Assembly: GCA_900552385.1 (NCBI GenBank) | Contig: URZI01000001.1 | Coordinates: 186,001 to 250,000, forward strand | Length of the DNA: 64,000 nucleotides | Direction: 5' to 3' | Source of the DNA: an uncultured Collinsella sp. | Lineage (GTDB): Bacteria > Actinomycetota > Coriobacteriia > Coriobacteriales > Coriobacteriaceae | Shown here: positions 17,950 to 26,549 of the stretch, piece by piece | Numbering within the stretch: position 1 is the stretch's first letter | Layout of the letters: each line of letters opens with the position of its first letter | The notes under the pieces: generated by a model | What the model was told of the DNA's origin: nothing | The model's database searches: none | The model's input: the letters and a program-made list of their open reading frames with translations, nothing else | Made by a program: the position numbers and the translations under genes

Positions 17950-18198
17950 ATGGTCGAGTTTACAAAGACGATTAAAGATCCGTTGGGATTACATGCCCGC
18001 CCGGTTGCGCTGCTCTATGACATCATTGCCAAGCATCGTTGCGACGTGTCAGTCAGTATCGGCGATCGCCACACGAATGGCCGCGATGTCATGGGACTCA
18101 TGGCTCTCTACGGCGAGTGCGGCGAGGACATCATCTTCCGCGTTTCGGGCGTAGACGAGGCTTCCTGCGTTACGTCGATCAGAAATCTCTCACTCTAA
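17950..18198 (+). CDS. HPr-like phosphocarrier with Asp46
   Basis: An 82-residue HPr-fold protein. In the sugar phosphotransferase system HPr carries phosphate on His15; here GLHARP places His at residue 15 and Arg at 17, as in active HPr. The regulatory Ser46 of Gram-positive HPr (KSIMG) is replaced: the sequence is NGRDVMGLM, with Asp exactly at residue 46. Asp there mimics the seryl-phosphorylated form that binds CcpA-type regulators. No other PTS gene is adjacent. ATG 17950 after GTGGGAGGGG is preferred over the longer open frame. Confidence 0.85.
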   Translation: MVEFTKTIKDPLGLHARPVALLYDIIAKHRCDVSVSIGDRHTNGRDVMGLMALYGECGEDIIFRVSGVDEASCVTSIRNLSL

Positions 18199-18283
18199 GC
18201 ATGATAGGGCGTGGTAAAGGATGGTCCTTTGCCGTGCCCTTTTGTTTCGTATAGGAAACTTTTTCGAAATCTGAATGGGGACC

Positions 18284-18347
18284 CTTTCCAAAAAGTTAAC
18301 CACGTGTTAGTTTACTAAAGCGAACATAGGCGTGGTTAACTTTTACC
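18284..18347. promoter_or_regulatory. Palindromic site upstream of feoA
   Basis: Perfect 14-bp arms AAAAGTTAACCACG and CGTGGTTAACTTTT, separated by about 26 bp, sit 40 bp ahead of the first feoA. This looks like a paired operator or a leader hairpin for the iron operon. Which metal regulator binds is unknown. Confidence 0.55.
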
Positions 18348-18386
18348 GCGTCGATGTTGAGGACGAACTGACGTTAGGAGCCACTC

Positions 18387-18629
18387 ATGTCTTGCGGACC
18401 GCAGATGCCGGCCATGCCGCTTTCGATGGTAAAAGCGGGCGAAACCGTGCGCGTGTCTCGTGTAAAGGGCAATGAGGACATGAAACACCACCTCAAGGAC
18501 CTCGGCTTTGTCGAGGGCAACGAAATCCACGTGGTGAGCTCGAGTGGCGCCAATATCATCGTCACGGTGCTGGGCGCACGCTTTGGCATCGATTCCAAGG
18601 TTGCCATGCACATCATGACCGTCGGTTAG
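18387..18629 (+). CDS. feoA: FeoA domain protein (first copy)
   Basis: An 80-residue SH3-like FeoA protein that assists FeoB in ferrous iron uptake. Typical features are the N-terminal segment KAGETVRVSRVKG, the central HHLKDLGFVEG (LxxLGf) turn and the end VAMHIMTVG. A short N-terminal extension starting MSCGPQMPAMPL carries one Cys. Ribosome site TTAGGAG precedes ATG 18387. It is the first gene of a feoA-feoA-feoB run. Confidence 0.92.
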   Translation: MSCGPQMPAMPLSMVKAGETVRVSRVKGNEDMKHHLKDLGFVEGNEIHVVSSSGANIIVTVLGARFGIDSKVAMHIMTVG

Positions 18630-18668
18630 TCCGCAGCATTTCATAAAAACCGAAAGGGGGACAAGAGG

Positions 18669-18890
18669 ATGAAGACGTTGGGTGACGTTAAGGTGGGCGA
18701 GAGCTCCACCATCGTCAAGCTTCACGGTGAGGGTGCGCTTCGCCGCCACCTTATGGACCTGGGGCTCATCAAGGGCACGTCGTTTAAGGTCGTGAAGGTT
18801 GCACCGCTCGGTGATCCGGTCGAGATCAACGTGCGCGGCTACGAGCTTTCCATCCGCAAGGAGGAGGCGGCCGTCGTCGAGGTCCAGTAA
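18669..18890 (+). CDS. feoA: FeoA domain protein (second copy)
   Basis: A 73-residue FeoA protein, 39 bp after the first copy, with the family pattern RRHLMDLGLIKGTSF and ending YELSIRKEEAAVVEV. Two separate FeoA proteins ahead of feoB are known in many anaerobes; they may form a hetero-complex with FeoB. The ribosome site is GAAAGGGGG plus AGAGG. The sequence differs enough from the first copy that they are not a recent duplication. Confidence 0.92.
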   Translation: MKTLGDVKVGESSTIVKLHGEGALRRHLMDLGLIKGTSFKVVKVAPLGDPVEINVRGYELSIRKEEAAVVEVQ

Positions 18891-18915
18891 GGGCCGGCGG
18901 CGCATATTTCTGCAG

Positions 18916-18946
18916 GTAAAGTTAGGTATTTCTAACTTAATGCTGC
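18916..18946. promoter_or_regulatory. TTAGGTA palindrome before feoB
   Basis: AAGTTAG-GTATTT-CTAACTT forms a palindrome with 7-bp arms in an otherwise GC-rich gap between feoA and feoB. TTAG-type arms recall DtxR/IdeR iron boxes, so it may be an internal iron-responsive operator. Assignment is tentative. Confidence 0.45.
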
Positions 18947-19013
18947 AACTTTGAAGCACATTATCCAGCCTGCGCGGAGAAAGCAGCGCGGGCACACAAG
19001 GAAGAAGGATTGA

Positions 19014-21341
19014 ATGGCGGATTCTCAGATCCATGTCGCGTTGGCGGGTAACCCCAACTGCGGCAAGACCACGCTTTTCAACCTGATCACCGGCGCCAAC
19101 GGCTACGTTGGCAACTGGCCCGGCGTCACGGTTGAGAAAAAGGAAGCCAAGCTCCTAAGCGACAAGAACGTTACCATTACGGACCTCCCCGGCATCTACT
19201 CGCTTTCCCCCTACAGTCCCGAGGAACAATGCTCGCGCGATTACCTCATGAGCGGAGAGCCCGATGTTGTCGTCCAGGTGGTCGACGCCACCAACCTCGA
19301 GCGCAACCTGTACCTGGCGCTTCAGGTTATCGAGACTGGTCTGCCCGTGGTCGTTGCCCTCAACATGGCCGACTTGGTCGAGAAGAACGGCGACAAGATC
19401 GACACGGACAAGCTCTCCAAGAAGCTCGGTTGTCCGGTCATGATGATCTCGGCTCTTAAGAACAAGGGCATCAAGGAGCTCTTCGAGCAGGTAAAGAAGT
19501 CTGCTGCTTCCAAGGGCCAGGTGCCGGAGCACAAGTTCGATTCCTCCATCGAGGACGTTCTGGACCACATCGAGAACAACCTGCCGGCGAGCGTTCCCGC
19601 CAACAAGCGTCGCTACTACGCTGTCAAGCTGTTTGAGCGTGATGCGGACGCCTGTAAGCTCATCAACCTCACCAAGGAGAAGGCCGCTCGCGTTGAGCAA
19701 CTGGTCGCCCAGTGCGAGCAGGATTGCGACGACGACGCCGAGTCCATCATCACCGGTGAGCGCTATGGCGTCATCGCGCACATCATTGACGAGTGCCTCA
19801 CCAAGGCTCCGGCCAAGATGAGCACTTCCGAGAAGATCGACCGCGTGGTTACCAACCGTATCCTGGGCCTGCCGATCTTTGTGGTCATCATGTTCTGCGT
19901 GTACTACATCGCCGTTTCCACCCTGGGCGGCACGGTGACCGACTTCACCAACGACCAGCTCTTTGGTACCGACGGTTGGTATGTGCTCGGTCAGGGCCGC
20001 GACGCCTACGATGAGGCTGTCGAGGCCGCGGGTGACGACGCCGACTCGGTCGACCCGGCGCAGTATGGCCCGTATGTTCCGGGTATTACCACCATGGTCC
20101 ACGACGCGCTTGTGGCGGGTGGCACCGAGGACGGTGGCCTGGTCGATTCGCTGGTCTGCGACGGCATCGTCGGCGGTCTGGGCGCCATCTTCGGCTTTGT
20201 GCCGCAGATGTTCCTGCTGTTCGTCATGCTGTCCTTCCTGGAGGACTGCGGCTACATGGCTCGCGTCGCCTTCATCATGGACCGCGTGTTCCGCCGCTTT
20301 GGCCTGTCCGGTAAGTCCTTCATCCCCATGCTCGTGTCCTCGGGCTGCGGCGTCCCCGGCGTCATGGCCACCAAGACCATCGAGAACGAGAAGGACCGTC
20401 GCATGACGGTCATGACCACCACGTTCATCCCCTGCGGCGCCAAGTTGCCGATCATCGCCCTGCTCATGGGTTCCATCATCGGCGACTCTTCCACCACCGC
20501 CGCGTGGATCAGCCCGCTCTTTTACTTCCTGGGCGTCTTTGCCGTCATCGCTTCGGGCCTGATGCTCAAGAAGACCAAGCTCTTCGCCGGCCGCCCGACG
20601 CCGTTCGTTATGGAGCTTCCTGCCTACCACTTCCCGGCGATCCGCTCTTGGGCGCTGCACGTGTGGGAGCGCTGCTGGGCCTTTATCAAGAAGGCCGGTA
20701 CGGTCATCTTTGCGTCCACTGTCGTGGTTTGGTTCCTGTCCAACTTTGGTAGCTACAACGGTTCCTTTGGCTTCCTGCCCGCGATGGACGGCATCCCCGA
20801 GGAGTTCATGGACTACTCCGTGCTTGCCATGCTCGGCAACCTGGTCGCTTGGATCTTCGCCCCGCTCGGCTTTAGCACCTGGCAGGCAACCGCGCTGACT
20901 GTCTCTGGCCTTGTCGCTAAGGAGAACGTCGTCGCCACCGCCGGATCGCTGCTGTCCGTCGCTGACGCGGGCGAGACCGACCCGAGCCTGTGGACCGCGT
21001 TTGCCGGCATGTTCCCCACCATGGGCGCTTGCGTTGCCTTTGGCGCGTTCAACCTGCTGTGCGCTCCGTGCTTTGCCGCCATTGGCACCATCCGCAACCA
21101 GATGGATTCCGGCAAGTGGTTCGCGATTGCCATCGGTTACGAGTGCGCCTTTGCTTGGGTGATCGGCCTGTTCATCAACCAGTTCTACAACCTGCTTGTT
21201 CTGGGCCAGTTTGGCTTCTGGACGGTTGTGGCTATCGTGCTGCTGGTTGCGATGCTCTTCCAGATCTTCCGTCCCATGCCCAAGCATGCATGGACCGACG
21301 AGGACGAGACCAACGCTGCTTCCGCCGCAGTTTCCGCGTAA
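19014..21341 (+). CDS. feoB: Ferrous iron transporter FeoB
   Basis: A 775-residue inner-membrane Fe(II) transporter with an N-terminal G domain. Motifs seen are G1 GNPNCGKTTLF, G3 DLPG in TDLPGIYSLSPYSPEE, and G4 LNMAD. They are followed by the helical GDI domain and a membrane part with the Gate motifs VSSGCGVPGVMATKT and FIPCGAKLPI, including the conserved Cys residues. The extracytoplasmic loop after the first helix is enlarged and acidic (about residues 330-380). ATG 19014 follows AAGGAAGAAGG. A terminator lies at 21371. Confidence 0.97.
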   Translation: MADSQIHVALAGNPNCGKTTLFNLITGANGYVGNWPGVTVEKKEAKLLSDKNVTITDLPGIYSLSPYSPEEQCSRDYLMSGEPDVVVQVVDATNLERNLYLALQVIETGLPVVVALNMADLVEKNGDKIDTDKLSKKLGCPVMMISALKNKGIKELFEQVKKSAASKGQVPEHKFDSSIEDVLDHIENNLPASVPANKRRYYAVKLFERDADACKLINLTKEKAARVEQLVAQCEQDCDDDAESIITGERYGVIAHIIDECLTKAPAKMSTSEKIDRVVTNRILGLPIFVVIMFCVYYIAVSTLGGTVTDFTNDQLFGTDGWYVLGQGRDAYDEAVEAAGDDADSVDPAQYGPYVPGITTMVHDALVAGGTEDGGLVDSLVCDGIVGGLGAIFGFVPQMFLLFVMLSFLEDCGYMARVAFIMDRVFRRFGLSGKSFIPMLVSSGCGVPGVMATKTIENEKDRRMTVMTTTFIPCGAKLPIIALLMGSIIGDSSTTAAWISPLFYFLGVFAVIASGLMLKKTKLFAGRPTPFVMELPAYHFPAIRSWALHVWERCWAFIKKAGTVIFASTVVVWFLSNFGSYNGSFGFLPAMDGIPEEFMDYSVLAMLGNLVAWIFAPLGFSTWQATALTVSGLVAKENVVATAGSLLSVADAGETDPSLWTAFAGMFPTMGACVAFGAFNLLCAPCFAAIGTIRNQMDSGKWFAIAIGYECAFAWVIGLFINQFYNLLVLGQFGFWTVVAIVLLVAMLFQIFRPMPKHAWTDEDETNAASAAVSA

Positions 21342-21370
21342 GTCCGAATAAGGATTAACCCCTTTCCATG

Positions 21371-21403
21371 AGCCCGGGTGTCCCAGCGACACTCGGGCTT
21401 TTT
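21371..21403 (+). terminator. feoB terminator
   Basis: Stem AGCCCGGGTGTC with GACACTCGGGCT, loop CCAGC, followed by TTTT. Confidence 0.9.
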
Positions 21404-21546
21404 GGTGCAATGGGGGACAGATTGCTTTGCTCCAGAAGTTAAGATGTGGCGTTTCCGCAGATAAACCCGACCAAAATAAACCTGTCCCTTTTTGGTAGGT
21501 GGAGAATGGGGTAAAGTAAGTGATGGTTAACTAGAGGAGGCTTGCT

Positions 21547-21747
21547 ATGGCACCTATCGATATTGTTGTGCTGGCTGTTATCGGCATTGCGTTTGTCGCG
21601 GTATGCGTGCGCATCTACCGCAAGGGCACCTGCGCCGACTGCGCTCAGGGTGGCGTTTGCACGGGGCATTGCTCCAACAAAAAGACGTGCGCTGCACTTA
21701 AGGGCGTAGACAAAATCGCCGAAGACTTGGGTCGCGGTATCAAATAA
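21547..21747 (+). CDS. FeoB-associated Cys-rich membrane protein
   Basis: A 66-residue protein with one N-terminal transmembrane helix (IDIVVLAVIGIAFVAVCVRIY) and a short cytoplasmic tail carrying five Cys residues, CADCAQGGVCTGHC and TCAAL. This is the pattern of the small Cys-rich proteins encoded after feoB in many Firmicutes and Actinobacteria, proposed to assist Fe(II) handling. AGAGGAGG precedes ATG 21547. A separate transcript is possible because a terminator lies between it and feoB. Confidence 0.85.
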   Translation: MAPIDIVVLAVIGIAFVAVCVRIYRKGTCADCAQGGVCTGHCSNKKTCAALKGVDKIAEDLGRGIK

Positions 21748-21760
21748 GGTCCAGACATCC

Positions 21761-21794
21761 AAGCGCCTCGCGAGCATCCGTTCGCGGGGCGCTT
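21761..21794 (+). terminator. Hairpin after the Cys-rich gene
   Basis: Stem AAGCGCCTCGCGA with TCGCGGGGCGCTT and an 8-nt loop. The T-run is weak (TTTG), so termination is likely but not certain. Confidence 0.6.
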
Positions 21795-21891
21795 TGCGCA
21801 TTTGAGGGAGAGCACGGCGAGTCGAAGAGTATTTTTGGGGTATCGTTAACTGGACTATTAATTGGCAACTTATCTATAACGGAGTAACCGC

Positions 21892-22971
21892 ATGAGCGCT
21901 CGCGTAACCATGAAGGACATAGCCGCCGAGCTTGGCGTTTCCATCAATACCGTGCACAAGGCCCTGACGGGAAAGGTCGGCGTGAGCGAATCCGTGCGCG
22001 CCAAGGTGAACACTAAGGCCGAGGCCATGGGCTATCACCGCAACACAAGTGCCTCAAGCCTGCGCCGCAAGGATATCAATCTGGTGTTTTGCCTGCCCCG
22101 CGCATCGCGCGAGGGAGCGTACTTTTTCCGTTACCTGTGGGAAGGCTGCAATCGCTTTGAACAGGAGGTCATCGACCGGGGCATTACGGTTGAGCGCGTT
22201 GAATTTGGCGTGGGCGGCTACGCTGATGCACTCGAGCAAATCGACGAGCGTCTGCAGGTGGGCGAGAAGATTGATGGCTTGCTCGCCTATGCGCCGGGCG
22301 ACGATCGTGCGACTGAGCTTTTGGGGCAGATCGCCGAGGCGGGCGTGACGATTGAGCTTGTCGACGGCGACCGTCCGCATTTGAATCGTTTGGGTGCGAG
22401 CTTGGCCGATTATTCGACGGCAGGCAGCCTTATGGCCGAGCAGGCGGCAAACCTGGTCCATGCTTCTGGGGCCGACGCCCGCGTGCTCCTTTTGACAGGC
22501 GACCCATATACCGATTCGCACTATCTAACCGCCCGCGCCTTCCACAATTACCTGCGCGAACGTGATATTCCATGGCAGGTTGAGGATCTTGCAGGTGCCC
22601 ATGCGCAAGTCAAACAACTCGAGCATGAGCTCGAAAAGCGCTTGAGTGCGCCGGACGCCCCCGAACTTATCTGTAGCGTTTTTGCCGTTGGTTCCGAAGT
22701 GGTTGCCGACGCGCTCGTCTCGACCGGCAAGGCCGGTCAGGTCATGGTGATCGGCAACGACCTGTTTCCCGAAAGTGCTCTGGCCTTGCGCCGCGGTATC
22801 TTTACCAATATTGTCTATAAGGACCCGACGAGCCTGGCGTATCGCGGCGCTAAGACGCTGGGCGATTATCTGCTGTGGGGAAGGACACCGACGATGCCCG
22901 TCCAGAAGGGTGCCGTCGAGATGGTATTTGCCAGCAATGTCGACCGCTACTGCGAACTTGCGGGTATTTAG
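21892..22971 (+). CDS. LacI-family regulator, candidate for the GTGAACGTTCAC regulon
   Basis: A 359-residue LacI-type protein: HTH VTMKDIAAELGVSINTVHKAL with hinge region, then a type-I periplasmic-binding fold of the Peripla_BP_4-like sugar kind (LLAYAPGD, LLLTGDPYTD, VIGNDLFPESALALRRG). It lies immediately upstream of the uronate operon. The regulon palindrome AGGTGAACGTTCACCT has the central CG typical of LacI operators, so this is the best candidate for its regulator. The GntR protein at 48216 is the alternative. Its own promoter region lacks an obvious copy of the site. Confidence 0.88.
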   Translation: MSARVTMKDIAAELGVSINTVHKALTGKVGVSESVRAKVNTKAEAMGYHRNTSASSLRRKDINLVFCLPRASREGAYFFRYLWEGCNRFEQEVIDRGITVERVEFGVGGYADALEQIDERLQVGEKIDGLLAYAPGDDRATELLGQIAEAGVTIELVDGDRPHLNRLGASLADYSTAGSLMAEQAANLVHASGADARVLLLTGDPYTDSHYLTARAFHNYLRERDIPWQVEDLAGAHAQVKQLEHELEKRLSAPDAPELICSVFAVGSEVVADALVSTGKAGQVMVIGNDLFPESALALRRGIFTNIVYKDPTSLAYRGAKTLGDYLLWGRTPTMPVQKGAVEMVFASNVDRYCELAGI

Positions 22972-22996
22972 CCGATTGAGCAGGTACCCCCTCTTG

Positions 22997-23195
22997 CGAC
23001 GTGCATTTTTGGGAGTATTCAGCATTGGCATGCCCTGAATGAGGTGCAGAACGACTGTTTTAAGTGCCCCCGATGGCGTAATTTGCCATCGGGGGCACTT
23101 TTTATGCCGATCGGGCACTATCTGCGTTCCAAATAGGACGCTGAGGATGGCGCACGGCGCGCTCCAATGCTGAATACTCCCAAAAATGTACGTCG
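22997..23195. repeat. 199-bp nested inverted repeat (N3) with internal terminator
   Basis: Outer arms of 32 bp (22997-23028 and 23164-23195) differ at one base and share TTTTTGGGAGTATTCAGC. Inside, at about 23060-23104, is a strong terminator: AAGTGCCCCCGATGGC pairs with its complement and ends in TTTTT. It probably ends the LacI transcript. The remaining DNA to 23325 shows no gene. Confidence 0.85.
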
Positions 23196-23325
23196 GGACA
23201 TGACCCACCTGAGCAAAAGCGCTCAAGTTCGGTGTTCGGGGACGCCAAACAGTCCGCAATACATGCAAGTCACATCCCCAGCAACCGTTGAACGGGCAAA
23301 ATCTACCGTTCACCCCGTGGTGGTT

Positions 23326-23379
23326 AGGTGAACGTTCACCTTTTGAGGTGCAATGGATTAGTATAGTGAACGTTCACCT
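23326..23379 (+). promoter_or_regulatory. uxaC promoter with two GTGAACGTTCAC operators
   Basis: Operators AGGTGAACGTTCACCT (23326-23341) and AGTGAACGTTCACCT (23365-23379), centres 38 bp apart. TTCACC of the first site may serve as -35, with TAGTAT just before the second as -10. The same two-site layout precedes the transporter and GH105 genes. Confidence 0.85.
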
Positions 23380-23431
23380 AAAGGATAACGAGCGCGCCGT
23401 GCGCCCGCGTTGCCAGCAAAGGGGCTGTTTG

Positions 23432-24859
23432 ATGAAAAACTTTATGGATGATCAGGATTTCCTGCTGAGCACTAAGACCGGCGAGGAGCTGTTCCACAAC
23501 TTTGCCGAGGGCATGCCCATCGTCGACTATCACTGCCACATTTCTCCTAAGGAGATTTGGGAGGACAAGCGTTTCGAGAACATCACCGAGGTTTGGCTGG
23601 GCGGCGACCACTACAAGTGGCGCCTGATGCGTGCCAACGGCGTCGACGAGCGTTTTATCACTGGCGACGCCCCTGCTCGCGAGAAGTTCCAAAAGTGGGC
23701 CGAGACCCTGGGTCGCTGCGTTGGCAACCCCGTCTTTGAGTGGAGCCACCTGGAGCTTAAGCGCTACTTTGGCTACGAGGGCGTCCTCAACGGCAAGACT
23801 GCCCAGGAGGTCTGGGACCTTGCCAACGCCAAGCTCGCTGAGGCTAGCTTTACCTGCCGTAACCTGATCAAGCAGTCCAACGTCCGCATGATCTGCACTA
23901 CCGACGACCCCGCCGACAGCTTTGAGTGGCACAAGAAGATTGCCGCCGACGACAGCTTTGACGTTCAGGTCGTTCCCGCCATGCGCCCCGATGCCGCTTT
24001 GCGCATCGAGCGCGGCCAGGAGTTTGCCGACTACTGCAAGCACCTTTCCGAGGTTGCCGGCGTTGAGGTCAGCGACTTTGAGGGCATGAAGGCTGCCATT
24101 TCCAAGCGCTACGACGTTGCTCACGAGCTGGGCTGCCGCGCCTCCGACCACGCACTCGACTACGTTATGTACGTCCCGGCTACCGCCGACGAGATCGAGG
24201 CTATCTTTGCCAAGGGTCTGGCTGCCGAGCCGCTTACCGAGGAAGAGGTCCTCAAGTACAAGACTGCCTTTATGCAGTTCGTTGCCGGCGAGTATGTCCG
24301 TCTGGGCTGGGCCATGCAGCTGCACTTTGGCTGCAAGCGCGACAACAACCGCGCCATGTTCGCCAAACTCGGTCCCGACACCGGCTACGACTGCATCTCC
24401 AACTACACGCCGTCCGACCAGCTCGCCGATTTCCTCAACTCCATCCAGGAGACCTGCGGCCTGCCCAAGACCATCCTGTACAGCCTGAACCCCATCGATA
24501 ACACCATGATCGATACCGTCATGGGTTGCTTCCAGGAGGCTCCGACTGCCGGTAAGATCCAGAACGGCTCCGCCTGGTGGTTCAACGACAACGAGGTCGG
24601 CATGCGCGAGCAGCTTACGGCTCTGGCTAACGAGGGCGTGTTGGGCAACTTTGTGGGCATGCTTACCGATTCCCGCTCCTTCCTGTCCTATCCGCGCCAC
24701 GAGTACTTCCGTCGCGTGCTGTGCAGCGTGATCGGCGAGTGGGTCGAGCAGGGCAAGTACCCGGCCGACATGGAGCTGCTGGGCGAGGTTGTGCGTGACA
24801 TCAGCTACAACAATGCGGTCCGCTACTTTGGCTTTGACCTGGACACCGACGAGGCCTAA
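23432..24859 (+). CDS. uxaC: Glucuronate/galacturonate isomerase
   Basis: Converts D-galacturonate to tagaturonate (and D-glucuronate to fructuronate), the first step of hexuronate breakdown. The amidohydrolase-like barrel shows IVDYHCHISPKEI with the HxH metal-binding pair, TTDDPADSFEWHK, and LHFGCKRDNN. From ATG 23432, after AAAGGGG, the protein has 475 residues, close to known UxaC. The open frame upstream runs through the operators and is not coding. It heads the uxaC-uxaB-uxaA operon. Confidence 0.95.
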   Translation: MKNFMDDQDFLLSTKTGEELFHNFAEGMPIVDYHCHISPKEIWEDKRFENITEVWLGGDHYKWRLMRANGVDERFITGDAPAREKFQKWAETLGRCVGNPVFEWSHLELKRYFGYEGVLNGKTAQEVWDLANAKLAEASFTCRNLIKQSNVRMICTTDDPADSFEWHKKIAADDSFDVQVVPAMRPDAALRIERGQEFADYCKHLSEVAGVEVSDFEGMKAAISKRYDVAHELGCRASDHALDYVMYVPATADEIEAIFAKGLAAEPLTEEEVLKYKTAFMQFVAGEYVRLGWAMQLHFGCKRDNNRAMFAKLGPDTGYDCISNYTPSDQLADFLNSIQETCGLPKTILYSLNPIDNTMIDTVMGCFQEAPTAGKIQNGSAWWFNDNEVGMREQLTALANEGVLGNFVGMLTDSRSFLSYPRHEYFRRVLCSVIGEWVEQGKYPADMELLGEVVRDISYNNAVRYFGFDLDTDEA

Positions 24860-24953
24860 GCCCGCATCGAATCACATCGAACCCTGGGCGCCGTTGCCAC
24901 ACGCGGAGCCCCGTTTTGCTTGCACGCTAACAAACATCTAAGGAGACATATAG

Positions 24954-26468
24954 ATGGAGAACATCAGCTACGATGCGCTCGAGAAGATCGGCTACAAGGG
25001 CTATTTGCTGCCCAAGGATGCTCCCGAGAAGGTTCTGCAGTTTGGCGAGGGCAATTTCCTGCGCGCCTTCGTCGACCGCTTCTTTGACATGGGCAACGAG
25101 GCCACCGGCTGGAACGGCAAGGTCGTCATGGTGCAGCCCATCAGCGGTGCCTTTGGCTTTGCCGACGGTATCAATGCCCAGGACGATCTGTACACCGTGC
25201 TGGTGCGCGGCAAGGAGAACGGCAACACGGTTGACGAGTCCCGCGTGATCAGCGCCTGCAGCCGCTGCCTTAACCCGTATCGTGAGGACGACTACCGTGC
25301 CATGATGGAGGTCGCTGTCTCCGACGACCTAGAGATCATCGTCTCCAACACCACCGAGGCCGGTATCGCCTATGACCCGTCCTGCAAGGCCGACGACATG
25401 CCACCCGCGAGCTTCCCCGCCAAGCTTGCCCAGGTGCTCCACACCCGCTGGGCTGCCGGTAAGCCGGGCGTCATCGTCCTCGCCTGCGAGCTCATCGATC
25501 ACAACGGCGAGGAGTTGCTGCGCATCATGAACCAGTATGTGAGCGACTGGGGCTGGGAGGACGAGTTTGCGCAGTGGATGGCCAACGACTGCACCGTCTG
25601 CACCACGCTCGTCGACACCATCGTACCGGGCCGTATCCGCGACGCATCCGAGGCCGCCGCGGTGGCTGAGCGTCTGGGCTACGAGGATCCCTTCCTGGCC
25701 GTGCGCGAGCCCTTCCAGATGTGGGGCATCCAGGGCGACGAGTCGCTTGCCGAGAAGCTTCCCTTTGTGAAGGCTGGTCTTCCGGGTGTCTTTGTGACTC
25801 CCGACGTCACCCCGTACAAAAAGCGCAAGGTCCGCATCCTCAACGGTGCCCACACCGCCTTCGTTCCGGGTTCCTGGGTTGCCGGCTTTGATATCGTGCG
25901 CGACTGCATGCATGACGAGACCATTCGCGGCTTCATGAACACCATGCTCTACGACGAGGTCATTCCGACGCTTGCCGCCGACTTGGATGTCGAGGACTGC
26001 AAGGCCTTTGCCGCCGCCGTCGAAAACCGCTTCGACAACCCGTTTATTGATCATGCGCTGCTCTCCATCTGCCTCAACTCCACGGCTAAGTGGCGCGCTC
26101 GCGACCTGCCCACGCTCAAGGACTACGTTGCCGAGACCGGCAACCTGCCCAAGTGCCTGGCGACGAGCCTCGCTACGCTCATCTCCTTCTACACGCAGGA
26201 GCTCGTGTCCCGCGAGGGCGACGGCCTGCACCTGCGTCGCTCCGACGGCACCGAGTACACCGCTCAGGACGACGCCTTCGTGCTCGACTTCTACGCCGCC
26301 CATGCCGGCGCCGACGATGCCCAGCTGGTGCACGACGTGCTCACCAACGAGCAGATGTGGGGCGAGGACCTTACGCAGATCGCAGGTCTTGAGGAGTTTG
26401 TCGTCAGCGCGCTCGCTGTCGTGCGTGCCGAGGGCGCCAAGCAGGCCTTCGCCAACGCTCAGGCGTAA
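24954..26468 (+). CDS. uxaB: Tagaturonate reductase (altronate oxidoreductase)
   Basis: Reduces tagaturonate to D-altronate with NADH. It belongs to the long-chain mannitol dehydrogenase family: N-terminal NAD-binding start VLQFGEGNFLRAFVDRF, the segment SNTTEAGIAYDP, and the catalytic-region Lys in VTPYKKRKVRILNGAHTAF. At 504 residues it is slightly longer than E. coli UxaB. ATG 24954 follows AAGGAGAC. It lies between uxaC and uxaA in pathway order. Confidence 0.94.
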   Translation: MENISYDALEKIGYKGYLLPKDAPEKVLQFGEGNFLRAFVDRFFDMGNEATGWNGKVVMVQPISGAFGFADGINAQDDLYTVLVRGKENGNTVDESRVISACSRCLNPYREDDYRAMMEVAVSDDLEIIVSNTTEAGIAYDPSCKADDMPPASFPAKLAQVLHTRWAAGKPGVIVLACELIDHNGEELLRIMNQYVSDWGWEDEFAQWMANDCTVCTTLVDTIVPGRIRDASEAAAVAERLGYEDPFLAVREPFQMWGIQGDESLAEKLPFVKAGLPGVFVTPDVTPYKKRKVRILNGAHTAFVPGSWVAGFDIVRDCMHDETIRGFMNTMLYDEVIPTLAADLDVEDCKAFAAAVENRFDNPFIDHALLSICLNSTAKWRARDLPTLKDYVAETGNLPKCLATSLATLISFYTQELVSREGDGLHLRRSDGTEYTAQDDAFVLDFYAAHAGADDAQLVHDVLTNEQMWGEDLTQIAGLEEFVVSALAVVRAEGAKQAFANAQA

Positions 26469-26549
26469 ATTTCCGGCGCAGACGCGGGCGCGGGACGGCG
26501 TGCCCGCGTCTCGACTTCTGCTCAACCTGTAGGGTTAGGACCATTTGTA

